Both the position numbers and the translations under genes were made by a program. Positions 1-11,385 of a stretch of DNA of 64,000 nucleotides are shown here, one piece after another. Source of the stretch: Neoscytalidium dimidiatum (taxonomy: Eukaryota > Ascomycota > Dothideomycetes > Botryosphaeriales > Botryosphaeriaceae); NCBI GenBank assembly GCA_037367355.1, contig CM074700.1, positions 1,488,001 through 1,552,000 on the forward strand, in the 5' to 3' direction. The notes below the pieces were generated by a model that saw only the letters and a list, made by a program, of their open reading frames with translations, was not told the DNA's origin and made no database searches. How positions within the stretch are numbered: the first letter of the stretch is position 1; every line of letters begins with the position of its first letter.

Positions 1-950
1 CTAACTTTTACCAGGACCGAATGGACCTTACACCTATGAATAGTGACGACGGAATCACCTTCTCAGAACTACTCAGAAATTAAACGTACTCTACTTATAG
101 TATGACGTGTGATATCCCTAAGCCCCAAAGAAAAGAGAAGATAGACGAATACTTTAATCTACTCTCTAAGCTTCTTAACTCATAATTCGTACTTGCTTTA
201 GGCTCTATAGCTGTGCGGAAAGTGATGATTGGAGATTGACGAAGCCAACCAGGATCTGGCTGCCCTCTTTGAAAACTGCCGAGATTTTCAACGCAAGCGC
301 TACAAAATGTTGGAAGAGGCTCACAGTATATTCCCTTAAATGATAATTTATCTTTTTACGAGGTAGATTTGAGGTATTCAAATGGAAATTGACTGAGTAT
401 AGCTCCTCGTTGAATTCCCAGTCGGCTGTACTAATTTCGCTATAGTAGGGTCTAGTAATACCGAGATACATTCCGTAATACTTAATAGGCTAAATGATCT
501 CTCCTCAGCTCATACGTCTATCTCTCGACGGATCAGCGCTGCTGGTTTAATATAGCTAGAATAGAAGTCCGAGGATGCTCCTCTAATACTACAACGCAGA
601 CTAAACAAGTCAAATACGATAAGGAAATTACCCCACGATGTTACGAGATTTGTGCCTATAGAAGTCCGGGGGAGTCCGTTATGTCTGGTCCATCAGGGTC
701 AGGTATGTAAAATATGTATTGACGGCTTTGAACCTCAGTGCGTCTGGCATAGATTCAAAAGGCCGAAAGATGTATGTATCACCGGATCTGGACTCATGAG
801 AGCAGCTGAACACGTTAGTTAAATGTCAGAAATGCCTCAATTCTCCATCAATTCCCTTTGGTGAGAGGAGCCGTCCGTCATACAGAAAAGAAAAGTAGAC
901 CTGTGTCTCCATATCCAGTATTGCTACATAATGTTGCTCAAGATAAGTCT
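1..950. other. AT-rich decayed margin, no gene
   Basis: No credible gene is visible. The stretch is markedly richer in A and T than the coding blocks and has many TAA/TAG triplets in every frame, with no conserved protein motif. It looks like the edge of a degenerated repeat, of the kind left by repeat-induced point mutation in Pezizomycotina. An 88-codon open frame at 205-471 (-) has no recognisable domain. Confidence 0.5.
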
Positions 951-3168
951 TTACGCTATAATAGCCTCCAAAACAGCTCCGACACCCTGAACCTGGACCA
1001 CCTCCACCAGTCTTTTGATGGAGACCTCTAATTCGTCCACTTTCTCCACCCTCTCCGTGACAAGATTTCCTCCAGCAGCAGCCTTTGCAATTCCCAGGTA
1101 GTCTGGACCATCCTCCCTGAGATCGAGGCCGAGACCGTGATCGGACGTCTTCGCTGCTAAGCCATTAGGATGCACATCGTTGATGCACGATCGCGTAGCT
1201 TTCCAACCACCATTATTGACAATGACAGTCAAGAACGGCGTTTTGTGCCGATACTGGGCCCAGTAGACCGCCGAAGGTGCCCCAAAGATAAAACTCCCAT
1301 CGCCAGTGATACTGCAAACGAACCTCCCATCCGCCGCACTCCTATCCTCCCTCCGATTGACGCTCGGCCTCTCGTTCGCCGTATCGTACAGCTCCGTCGC
1401 CAACTTGATACCAATCGCCGCGCCGCCACTCCAACCCAACCCACTTCCCCCCTTGGTAAAGTTAGTCCCCGGCACATCCAACCGCAACTGCTCGCTCAAC
1501 GTCACCTGATTCGTGACCACATCGCTCACCCACACCGTATCCTCCGGCAAGCCCCTCCTCAACGCCCGGAACAAGAACGCCGGCGTCAATCTCCCGTCCT
1601 CACTCGGCCTAGCCCTCTCATCCAACACGCTCACACCCTCCCCATGCTCCCTCCCGAGCCTCTCCCACCTCTCCTTCCACACCCCGTCCCTCTCCCGCCC
1701 CAGCCGACCCTCAACGTACTCCGCCACCTGCCCCACGGCCACCTCCGCCTCCGCGCCCCACGTCCCCTCGGCCCCGAGGTCGAACGCGCGCATCCCGCCC
1801 TTCCCGGGATCGACGTCGACGTGGAAGACCCTCCGGCCGCGGGCCGCGGGCCGCACCTTGGTCGGGATCCACGGCACGTCCGCGTCCACCACGAGCACCG
1901 CGTCCGCGCGCCGGAGCGCCGCGGCCGCGCCCGTCGCCCGCGTCACGCACGCGCGGTGCGTCGCCGGGAACGACATCTCGCGGAACTCGGAGTCGAAGAC
2001 GCGGAGGCCCGGCAGCGCGGTGGCCAGGCGGACGAGCGCGCGCACGGCGCCGTTGCGGCGGCCGGCGTAGCCGGTGATGAGGAGGGGCCGGGTGGCGTGC
2101 AGGAGGGCGTCGCCGATGGTTGTGACTGCGGAGGGGGGGAGGCCGCCGAGGGAGGAGGAGGAGGAGGAAGGGCGGAGGAAGGGGGGCGGGGTGTTTGGGA
2201 GCGGGAGCGTGGTGGTGGAGGCGAGGACTTCGCGGGCGGCGGTCAGGTAGGTGGGGCCGGGGTTGGCGGCGGTGGTGAGGCGGAGGGCGCGCCAGACGAG
2301 GGTGTGGGTGTGAGCGGCGTGTTGGAGGGAGGCGGTGTAGCGAGCGTAGGGGGCGAGGAGAGCGTGTTGCGTGGGGATGTCTTGGTACCTAGAGGGTTGG
2401 AGACGTCAGTCTGCTGACTTTTCTTTCTCTCTTCTCTTGTCTTTTCCTTTATTGGGAAGTGGTCGCGGTTTGAGGGAGACGGTGAGGGCTGTACGTACCA
2501 TTGCACGTGCTCGGAGCGCGAGCCCGGCAGCTCGCCGTTCAGCGTGAATGGCGCTTCCCCCGCGAAGATAAGAACGGGGGCTCTGCCGGAGGAGGCATTG
2601 TGAAGGCCTTGACCAAGTGCGGCCGTGCCGACGTCGACGTGGACAATAACGCACTGAGGTCGCTTGGTTATGCGCGCGAAACCATCCGCGGCAGATAGAG
2701 CTACGAACTGAGTCGGCTGTCAGCGTATCGTTTCGGCCGAGGAGCGAGATGTCCCTTGCATACTAGTAGTTGCAGTTTCAGGTAGATTTCATGTGTATGG
2801 GATGCGGGTTGTTCGTGACGGAAATGGGAAGAGAGGAGGAGAGAACATGCCGATGACCGGGCCGTAGACGCGACGGATACCACACGTGGTTCCGGCACGG
2901 CATCGTTATGTTATCCCGCCTATCAAGAGCATGGCTCTGTAACTCACCTCGTGCAGGAAGATCAGCAGCTTAGGCCAGACCTTGCCCTCTTGCTGTCGTC
3001 GCGTGTATGCTTCAATGATACTGGGGTGGTCGGATCCCAAGACAGCGAAGAGATAGTCGACTCCGGCCTGGAATCCATATCAGAACATCTCGTGTCTTTT
3101 GACAGTCAGGGAGTGGTTACCAGCGCCAAGCTTTCCAAGAAGATGTCGGCAACGGAGTGTCCCTGCAT
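951..3168 (-). CDS. thiamine-diphosphate-dependent enzyme (acetolactate synthase/benzoylformate decarboxylase-like)
   Basis: Exons on the minus strand are 3121-3168, 2948-3067, 2499-2707 and 951-2388, giving 604 aa with all junctions in frame (introns 53, 240, 110 bp). The thiamine-diphosphate fold shows three expected blocks. The N-terminal PYR domain has the activating glutamate in FLHEFVALSAADGFAR, with HE exactly at the exon 2/3 junction. A central Rossmann-like domain follows. The C-terminal PP domain begins its cofactor motif with GDG near residue 488 and closes with NN 26 residues later. Members convert 2-oxo acids by decarboxylation or carboligation. Substrate cannot be read from sequence, and this fungal branch differs from Ilv2 of branched-chain amino-acid synthesis, which carries a mitochondrial presequence not seen here. 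The start at MQGHSVADIF is chosen because it matches the usual first helix of the family. 2-Hydroxyacyl-CoA lyase remains an alternative. Confidence 0.85.
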
Positions 3169-4095
3169 GATCGGACAAATGCTGGTGTATGAGCTTAGTT
3201 GTGTTGCGCGTTGACAGAGCTCTTTTGGCCCGTTCTTACTGCAGATAATCGGGACAAACGCAAGCAACAAGCGCGTGGGGGAAACAATCGGCCAGGGTCG
3301 TGGATTCGTTACGTGATATAGGTTGCAGCGCGAGCCGGGGGTTCTGCCGTCTCGATATCCGAGTCTGTAGGCAACGCAAGGTCCGGAGTCCCGGTGGGGA
3401 AAAGATAATCGGGACGGAAAGCAAGGTGGGGTTGTTTTGGTGGATGGGGAACGGGTTTTCGGGTCGGCATGCGGCGTAGCAGAAAGCGAGCACTCAATCT
3501 ACGGCATCGCATGAGCCAGGGTGCCAGAGGACTCGTCAAACCGGTTCACTTCCACCACGGCGAATGCAAGTCAATCCGATGCCCGCTCGCCCGATGGCAT
3601 ATCCCGACATCCCGGTATCGCTGCCAGCTTGCTAGCACAGGTGCAGCACGCATCCCGGAGATTGTTCGACCTGCTCCGTCCGCCCGGGTTTTGAACGACT
3701 TGTGTACGATTGCGGCACGGAGTGCACAGATGGTAAAGGCAGGTACATTCTGACGAGTATGCTGCAGATGTCTCGGATGCATAAGGCATTTCCCGCGCAC
3801 GGCACGGTACCTAAGTCACAGGGCTCAAGCCAACCCACAGCGGCTGCACCCGCGGCTGAAGTCGAGTCGCAGGCCCCGGCGTTTTAACCATGGCGGAGCG
3901 TAGCTTGTTCGGGCAAGCCGGAATAGACCCTCTCCGCAACAGAGCGAACCCCATCTCTTATTAGTGGTAGCTGTACGATACCATGCACGTTCAATCGAGA
4001 AATCATTGCTCGTTCAAGGCCATTACCGCAGTCCGAGTGTCAATCAACACGCGACGTGAACACAGCATTTCGGACGCTTCGCGCTCCGGACTAAA
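3169..4095. other. intergenic, no gene seen
   Basis: Promoter side of the thiamine-diphosphate enzyme and 3' side of the rhodopsin-domain gene. Open frames of 60-94 codons overlap on both strands without hydrophobic patterning, motifs or splice continuity, so I see no gene here. Confidence 0.5.
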
Positions 4096-5348
4096 CTAGT
4101 CATACCCTACCGCGCTCGTGGAATCACTTCTCACTGACACGCATGTCCGCACCTGAATGCCGTCGCTCATGGCAACAGGCGGGAGGATCTCCTCCTCGCT
4201 GCCGCTTTCCCCAAAGTGGTTGGTCGTCACGACAGCGGTAGTGTCGATTCTGCTGCGCCCCTTCTCTGGTACCAGGCCGGGATGCGCTGGCGCTGTGCCG
4301 TGCGATGAGAGGTGACCCATCTTGTATGCTCTCCCGCCCGAGTAGTACCTGCCCTTGGATTGCTGGTTCGATGACAGCATCGGCAGGGCGCGTGAGAGAA
4401 GCCAACGGAGGGAAGGGAGACACGTGCAGATGAGTCCTGTGGCAGCCTCAATGTACGACCACAGGAAGGCTGGCGCCGAGTCCCATGTCGTGTCTTTCTT
4501 CTTCTGCGTGGATGCGACGAGCGCCTTCATGCGGATCGCGCTCGTCACGCAGACGAAAAGTCCCAGTGCGAACAGGATGCAGAGTCCTATCTTTTTGGTG
4601 CGCGTCATTTGGAGGCGCTGGATGAAAGGGATGGGCAGCAAGGCCACCCAGACATCCGTCAACGTGTTGAAGGCCGCCCACGACCAGCGGAAGGCGCTGT
4701 TGTTGATGCAATGGCCTGTTGTACTATGATCCCAGTTGTAGGAAACGGGAATGCATTCGAGGATGGTGGCCATGACGAAGCTGAAGGTGCCCGTTATGAC
4801 GACTGCGATGGACCAGAGGCAGATGTGTCGGAAAGTGTGGATAGAGAAGACCCGGAGGTAAAGCAGGAGGAAAGCGAGCTTGTTGAAGCAGATGACGCAT
4901 TTGTAGAATATTTGGAAGAGGAAGAAGTTCTGCACATGTGTTCAATATAGACTCGACGCCGAGCTTTTCTTGTGAGGCTTACCTTGAGTGCGTTATGCAC
5001 GTTTCCCCCTGCTGCTGGTATTTCTTTGGTTCGAAGGCCGAAGCCGTATTTTACCGCTGGTACGCTCTCAGCACCTGCGAGCTCCGGTAGGTGAGGTTCT
5101 ACTGACCTTCACAGCCTATTGCCGTGATGATAATCAAGCAACACTGCAAGAGGTCAGTTTGAAGGATCGGTCCCACGGGCGCACAAGAGACGCACGTTTG
5201 AGAGCGCCACCATGGCCTCCTCCAGGCCCAGCCAGCCCCTCCGCTTGTAGACTGCGGCCATGCGGAGGCAGACGAGGCATGTGGAAAAGGTTGTCATGGC
5301 GATAGACACGCCGGTGATGGCTTTGCCCTGCCCATCCCAAGCTTCCAT
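4096..5348 (-). CDS. fungal rhodopsin-domain (PTH11/SAT4-type) integral membrane protein
   Basis: Exons 5196-5348, 5107-5143, 4983-5056 and 4096-4929 give 365 aa in frame. The protein matches the fungal rhodopsin domain: seven hydrophobic segments separated by short loops, with the family hallmark KYGFGLRTKEI after the second segment, FYKCVICFNKLAFLLLYLRVF in the third and fourth region, and a TDVWVALLPIPFIQ segment further on. The N-terminus is very short before the first membrane segment. A cytosolic tail of about 110 residues, rich in Ser, Gly and charged residues, follows the last segment. Proteins of this family sit in the plasma membrane; some act as PTH11-type receptors but most have unknown ligands, so no ligand is claimed. 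It lacks the N-terminal CFEM domain that some PTH11 receptors carry. One 37-bp exon makes automated models likely to fail here. Confidence 0.85.
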
Positions 5349-6165
5349 GATGGGCGCAAGAAAAGCTCGAAACAGAGTAAAGTGGAGTCAGAAGGCAATC
5401 GGGGTTCGGTCATGGCGGGCGCAATCTTTCCAGTATAAGATGCGGTAGCCACGCGAGCACACATGCGGTGCAACTGGAGATTTGCGCGTACAGCGGAGCC
5501 CAGGACGTGTGTCTCATATCAGACCGGCCCCGACGGAATCATGGGTAATCGCTTTTGGGAGTGCCGCAGAATTCAAGCAGAGGCGCCAAGCAGCAGCCGT
5601 TGCGGGAGGCGTGCAGGCGGATTATGGCAGCTTACGCCACGGGTACCCGCTGGAGTGGTTCAAATGGGCGCAGGACAGCCGAGCGGACGCCTGGAAAAAT
5701 TCAAGGCAGCAGCAGGCTGGAAGTCGGCGGACGGGCTGCGTCTCCATGGCGGCCACTTGACTCGGAGGGGTGCGACAGGCGCGGTGGATGCCCAGGCGGC
5801 ACCGGGATGCTTGGGAGCGAGTGACATTCTTGTCGCTGTGCTTGTTTGCCGAGTCAAGGGAGCACTGCGCCGCACAAGCGTCCTGCTCATTGCTTGGCCA
5901 GCCCTCACGGTCCGCAGGGGGCGCAACTATGCGATTGTGGGTGCACGGCGCACATCGACGATTGGTGATACAACAGCAGAAAAGTTGAGTGAGACAGCGA
6001 GGCTGGGTTGTCGTGGTCAGACAGAAAAATGCAGCCTTGCAGCAACGGCGATGGCTGTTGTTGTCAGCGCTCGAGGCGCCGGCTCGCCATGTGGACTAGA
6101 CGACGTCGAGGCTGGATTCGCGGCAGAGCTCTTCCAGTAGGACGGTAGCGGAGCAAGGAGGGGCC

Positions 6166-6239
6166 GTGAGTGCGTGAGTGCGTGAGTGTGGGTGCGTGGG
6201 TGCGTGGGTGCATGGATGTGCGAGTGCGCAAGTGCGTAG
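6166..6239. repeat. degenerate GTGNGTGC minisatellite
   Basis: Units such as GTGAGTGC, GTGGGTGC and GTGCGTAG repeat imperfectly for about 74 bp. The tract lies about 490 bp upstream of the MFS carrier start and may fall in its promoter or 5' leader. Confidence 0.85.
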
Positions 6240-6248
6240 GTGTACATT

Positions 6249-6278
6249 GTACAGTACAGTACAGTACAGTACAGTACA
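6249..6278. repeat. (GTACA)6 microsatellite
   Basis: Six perfect copies of the pentamer GTACA, 30 bp, follow the GT-rich array by ten bases. Each unit contains the palindrome GTAC, so the tract can pair with itself. Confidence 0.95.
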
Positions 6279-6726
6279 TGCATTTTTCCCCGCGGGCCGC
6301 ACCCTCCGCACGCATGGCTCTATTGGCTGCTCCAACCGCCTCGGACCTCCCGAAAATACCCTTGCTTTCAACTACTCCACCTGGGCGAGGTCAGCGGCAG
6401 CTTCTGTACACCGCCAATGGCAGCCCCAGCCGTTCATCTATCTCGCGCCTACCCGTCGCTTCCTTGCGCCTGTGCCACCCCGTCTGCCTTCACCCTGTTT
6501 TGGTGCTGACGCCGCCCCGCCCACGGCTCTGCAACATGTGGCCCGCTCCTGGGATAGAGCCACGGACTATGCAGCATTGCAGCTTATCCTGCAGCTGCCC
6601 AGATCATGCTCGCGTGGCAAATGGTTACTTCAGCATCCCCGTGCCCATTCGCCCACCGTTGCCTTGCAATTTCTCTCTTTCCTCTTCTTCTGCTCTGCAG
6701 CGCAGATACGCAGCCGTCACTCCGCC

Positions 6727-8501
6727 ATGAGCATCAAGGCTCCCGAAGTCACCGCCTCCGAGGCCTCTACCCCGACGACCGCCTCCGAGCACCTGCCCGA
6801 CGCGCCTTTCGACCCCCGGGTAGAGCGACGCATTCTGCGTAAGCTGGACTTTCAGGTCGTGCCGCTGCTGTGTATCCTCTTCCTGATATCCTTCATCGAC
6901 CGGTATGCAACGCCTCTTTCAGCCGGCCTTCCATCTGTGTGACAGCCAGTGCTCAACCTCGCTCCAGATCCAACATCGCCAATGCAAAGATCCAGGGCAT
7001 GGAGAAGGACTTGCATCTGCATGGCAACCAGTACAACATGGCCGTCATGGTCTTCACCCTGGCCTACGTGATCTTCGGTGTCCCGGCCAACCTCGTGTTC
7101 AAAAGATTTGGTCCGAAGACGCTCAGCGTCATGATGCTTTTCTGGGGTGCGTCAATTCAAGCCTTTCCGTCAATGCCTTGGCTGACCTCGTTCCGCTCTG
7201 CAGGCATCACTGTCATCGGGCAGGGCGTCACAGAATCTGCAGCCGGCCTTATTGCCTGCAGGTTTCTGGAAGGGATCATGGAAGCTGGTTTCGTCCCAGG
7301 CTGCGCCTACCTGATCGGCAGCTACTACAAGAAGGACGAGTTTCTGAAACGCTACACCGTCTTCTTCAGCGCAGCCATTGCCGCGGGTGCATTCAATGGT
7401 GTAAGCGAAACCCCCGAGATCGGAAGAATGCGACTCTAATTTCTGCAGTTACTGGCAACGCTGATCTCCAAAATGGACGGGGTTGGCGACTACGAAGGAT
7501 GGCGTTGGTATGCATCCCCATCATATGCATCCTGCATATACGAACCAAAACCTCCGATTGGGGGATGCACTGACAACAGATCACCACTAGGATCTTCATC
7601 ATCGAAGGGCTCATCACTGTCGTCTTCAGCTTCTGCTCCATCTTTTGGATCGTCCCTTTCCCCGAGAAGACCACCATGTTCACACCCGAAGAGAAAGCCG
7701 TGCTCCTCGCCCGCGTCCGTGAAGACGGCGGTGAAGTCCAGCATGACAAGCTCGACCCGAAGCGCTTCATCAAGTACATGATGGACTGGAAAATCTGGCT
7801 CTGGTGCGAACGATCCCCCTGCCTTCCACCCAACCATGTTCGCGAACTAACTTCCTCCCAGCGTCCTCACCTACCTCGGCGCGGAGGAAAACGCCGCGTC
7901 GGTCGTGGCCTTCCAGCCCTCGATCCTCAAAGGCCTGGGCTACACGGCCACGCAAGCGCAAATTCACAGCATCCCCATCTACGCGACGTCGTTCGTCTTC
8001 TCGCTGACGTGCGCCTACCTGTCGGAGCGGTTCCGGCAGCGCTACGTGTTCGGGATGCTGGGCAGCATCATCTGCATGGTCGGGCTCGCTGTCGAGCTCG
8101 CCCAGCCCCGGTCGGCGAACATCCGGTACATGGGCATGTTCTTCGTGACGGCGGGCCCGTACCTGACCATGCCCATCACCGTCGTCTGGAACGCCATCAA
8201 CGTCGGGAAGGGGTACAAGCGCACGGTGGCGTTCGCGTGCGTCATCGCGCTGGGTAACTGCGGCGCGTTCGTGGCGAGCAATGTGTTTATCACCGAGGAG
8301 GCGCCCAAGTATCATACGGGTTTTAGCACGAACATGGGGTTCATCTCGTTGTCGTTGGTGTCGCAGACGGCGCTTTACATCGGGCTGAGGATGGAGAATA
8401 AGAAGAGGGACAGATTGAGGAGGGAGCTGCCGGAGGTGCTGGACGAGAAGCTGTACGAGGATTCGGGGGATAAGCATCCCGATTTCCGTTATCAGCTGTA
8501 A
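6727..8501 (+). CDS. MFS transporter, anion:cation symporter (Dal5/allantoate permease-like)
   Basis: Exons 6727-6902, 6968-7146, 7204-7400, 7449-7507, 7591-7803 and 7862-8501 give 487 aa, all junctions in frame. The protein has the opening block typical of the fungal anion:cation symporter family: a charged cytosolic head, DPRVERRILRKLD, then the first membrane segment ending FIDRSNIANAK. About twelve hydrophobic segments follow with a central charged loop (FPEKTTMFTPEEKAVL), and the tail is hydrophilic (KPD-free, ending HPDFRYQL). Relatives import nicotinate, allantoate, pantothenate, biotin or similar organic anions with protons at the plasma membrane. The substrate here is not predictable. 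Five short introns of 48-83 bp interrupt it. A long upstream region with two simple-sequence arrays precedes the start. Confidence 0.9.
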
Positions 8502-9704
8502 AGCACATGTGCTACTGCATCGTCGGGCGTCGTGCTGGTGCGACCCTGGCTAAGATGATTTCATTCAGTTCTTTGGGCGGCAAGATGCAATGCTTTACTC
8601 TTTTCTGAAAGACGACTATTTTCCCCATAAAGGCTTGACGCTTAGATTACGCACATGAGAACCATAATCAAGCATATCCAACAATCTCGGAGCTTCCCAG
8701 TCCCCCCACAACACGGGAAGGATCCGACCGCCCGCCTGCTGCATGTTACTTAATCGGCTGTGCGCCCGCCAACCAGCCACCCACATGTGCTGCGTACGAG
8801 AGAAAACAAGAAACAAGCCTCCGTTCCTGACGCACCGCACTGTCACACTCCTCCGCAGAGCCAAAAATCCAGCCACTCAGCCCACCACATCCCGCCACAA
8901 CATCACCCGCAACATCACCACAATGCCTGCCCTAAACCCTGGCCCTGCGCCCACCGCATACTAACCCATCTGCCCGAACCTGCACTTTCGAAAACCTTCG
9001 ACGCCATGGCACAGCGCCGAGCAAGCCAGGTCCCCGCGCCCCACTCCCAGCAACCCCTGCCGACCGCGCGCACACATCTGCGCGCTCATCGCCGACACCA
9101 ACGCCACCAACCGTTTCGTTGCACGCAGGTTCTCTTAACGGGTAAAGATCTTTCCGTACGCGAGGCGAGCTCGGGGGCGGAGTGTGTTGGGACGAGGTGC
9201 GGCGCGCGGGAGCCGGGGGTGCAGAGGTCGGCGTCGTGCTCGTGGGGTGAAGGGATCTAATGGCGATGCTTGAGAGGATGGATTTGGAGAGGCGGAGTGA
9301 GGGGAAGGTGGTGGAAGGTGATGAAGGAGAGGGCCGTGTTTCCGGGTGGGCCAGGAAAAAACAATCGTGTTGTTGTTTTGGACACTGTGTAGTGTTCTGG
9401 ACAAATATCAACTCATTTTATGTCTTCCATATCTGCGTACGGCGTTAAGCAGGTGGTTGGGGGAGATCTGTCGACAGCATGTTTTGCCCGTTGGTGGTTT
9501 TCCAACTTGTTTTCTGTATTTCTCGCCGATTTTGAATCTCGTTTAGCTGTCCACGCTCCCTCGAAGGAAGAAAAAAAAAAGAATTCCAAATACATTGAGA
9601 TGATTTTCATCCGTCGTTCTCATTCACTCATCATTACATACGGATGTTCCCAACAACAAATTCAAGCAGAGAATGAGCGCGTTGAAGAATCATCTGCCCT
9701 GAGT
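8502..9704. other. intergenic, no firm gene
   Basis: Three-prime ends of the MFS carrier and of the small secreted protein meet here. A short frame beginning with ATG at 8922 reads through one TAA into about 55 more codons ending near 9136, but it lacks a family match or splice support. A short poly-A tract lies near 9570-9580. Confidence 0.4.
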
Positions 9705-10199
9705 TCAACCAGTCCTGCAGCCGGTGACCTTGATCCATTCGTTCCGTGCACCAGTCAGACAGTTGAAGTAGTGGTCCCTGCCACCGGGCCCGTCCGCAAA
9801 GTTCGCATCCGCGACCCAGCTGCCTTGAGACGCGCTGTTGTAGCACTGTACGTTCGAAGCCAGGAAACAGCCTCGACACTCCTGTCAGAACATGGCATCG
9901 CCGAAACTGGACATCTTGAACTCACCAAGATCCCCGCGCCGAGAGGTGAAGTAGTCACAGAACGAATCTGTGGGAGTGCCCGCGCTGGAGAAACGGGTCC
10001 GGTATCTGCGGAGCCCGTCCTCGGTCCAGTCTCTGTCGTAGGCGGCGTTGACTACGCAATCCCTCTTGGCTGTGGAAGGAGATGTCAATTGTTGTACTTT
10101 GGAACCTATGGGACAAGTCATGCCCAGTGGGTTGGGAATAGAGGCAGCAGAGGCCAGAAGAGGAAGACTGAGAAGGACGGTGTCGAAAGCGAACTTCAT
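9705..10199 (-). CDS. small secreted eight-cysteine protein, interrupted by one TGA
   Basis: The frame runs 165 codons without intron and is open except for one TGA at codon 105 (9885-9887). The N-terminus is a clear signal peptide (MKFAFDTVLLSLPLLASAAS). The mature part has eight cysteines, three before and five after the TGA, and the downstream half keeps protein-like composition (SQGSWVADANFADG, EWIKVTGC), so both halves were probably one protein. A 44-bp candidate intron at 9882-9925 with perfect GTGAGT donor and TGACAG acceptor would remove the TGA, but it shifts the reading frame into a cysteine-poor one. Either the gene is a recent pseudogene, the TGA is read through, or an untested splice exists. 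A TATA box lies 112 bp upstream. It resembles effector-type small secreted proteins; I do not recognise the family. Confidence 0.55.
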
Positions 10200-11385
10200 T
10201 CTGTTTTTGTCGGTTGATGTACTTGATCAGATGGTATATTTTTGTGCTCTGCAAGAGGGGGAAATGAGGATGTGGTTGCAATGATGGACGATGAGTCCGA
10301 AAAACTCGATTTTTATATTCAATGTAAGGCTCTACAAATTGGAAAAGTTAACCAGGTGATGTCTGTATGTTGGCTGGCCAATGCTTTGACCGCTGGTCAA
10401 TTTCCGAAAGGATTCTGCCAAGATACCGCATTGTATCTCTTTGCCGATTTGGCCCCCAAGGACCCCGTGAAAACTATCAAAGCGGGTCCAGCACAGGCGG
10501 ATGACCGATTATGATGGGAATCCATGTAACCTGCAATTTAAGCATGGGGATAGCTTTGCCTGCTCAAGCAGGTGTCCACGGTCTTTCGAAGTATGATATA
10601 TTGGAAACTAGGTAATGCCATAGAAGAAAGAATTCCTTCCTAGAATGTAGAAATACTCGGCCCTTGACCATACTGCCGAATTACTTCAACCATTGCATGC
10701 TCCCCCACGGAAAGGCTCTTGCCTCAACTGCCAGCAACCAGAACGACTTACTCGCCGTCCATCAGCAGTACGGACAATTCGAATCCTTCCGTGAAGATTG
10801 GGACGGCATGCGGTAAGGCAGCCGCCGACTTCGGGCCGACCCATAGGGCTGCGCCACCCGTGCGCCTCTCCGCTTGAAGCTACCTGTTCGAGGCAACCAG
10901 CCCTACACGGGCCTTGACGAGGTCCACTTGCACCGGCTGCGCCTTGCCGACTCCACATTTTAGCAAGGCTGCCGCCGCAGACGGGATAATGTAGGTAAAA
11001 TGGAAAACTTCTCCCAGTAGCCCCCAAACGTGCGGGGCAGAAACCGTGCTTGCTTATATTTGTCAGTCCATTGAGGTCTTTGCAGTCTGGGAGCTATTCC
11101 GTCGGTGAAATATGTGGCTCGCGTGACGTTGAGGGTCTCTCCACAGGCAAGTGGTCCTCTAACCGGATATTCGGTCCGTAACTTCACGTGGTGACTTATC
11201 AAGCGCCTGGACAATAATAGTACACTCGGGAACACATATCCTTCGCCGGACTGACATTCTTTGAGCGATCATACGCTTCTTTTCAATCTGCAGAATAACT
11301 TTTACGAAATGTTGGATCCAAGCAGAACGTAATCGTCTACATGTACTCCAGTCTTCGAGGCGTTCTCAGAAGCAACACGCAAAGC
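10200..11385. other. intergenic, no gene seen
   Basis: Upstream region of the eight-cysteine protein gene followed by the 3' flank of the large secreted protein gene. Overlapping open frames near 10.7-11.2 kb show no signal peptide, domain or codon pattern that supports a gene. Confidence 0.45.
10311..10317 (-). promoter_or_regulatory. TATA box of the eight-cysteine protein gene
   Basis: TATAAAA on the minus strand, 112 nt upstream of the start codon at 10199. Confidence 0.5.

Larger units (their letters stand above)
5349..6726. other. intergenic region with simple-sequence arrays
   Basis: Divergent promoter region between the rhodopsin-domain gene and the MFS carrier. It holds a degenerate GTGAGTGC/GTGGGTGC tandem array and a pure GTACA array near 6.2 kb, listed separately. 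GC-rich overlapping open frames of up to 225 codons on the plus strand show no domain and are not called. Confidence 0.5.

Noticed and set aside
1170..2417. A 415-codon plus-strand open frame
   Set aside because: It lies antisense to the ThDP-enzyme exons, is Pro/Arg/Gly-rich and has no domain; it reflects GC-rich codon use on the minus strand.
5463..6140. A 225-codon plus-strand frame before the MFS carrier
   Set aside because: No signal peptide or domain, and it lies in a GC-rich promoter with several overlapping frames of equal length.
6249..6278. CRISPR-like direct repeats
   Set aside because: Pure 5-bp microsatellite without spacers, in a eukaryotic genome.
10760..10800. TTCGAATCC, resembling a tRNA B-box
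   Set aside because: The GGTTCGA context and a paired acceptor stem are missing; no cloverleaf can be drawn.
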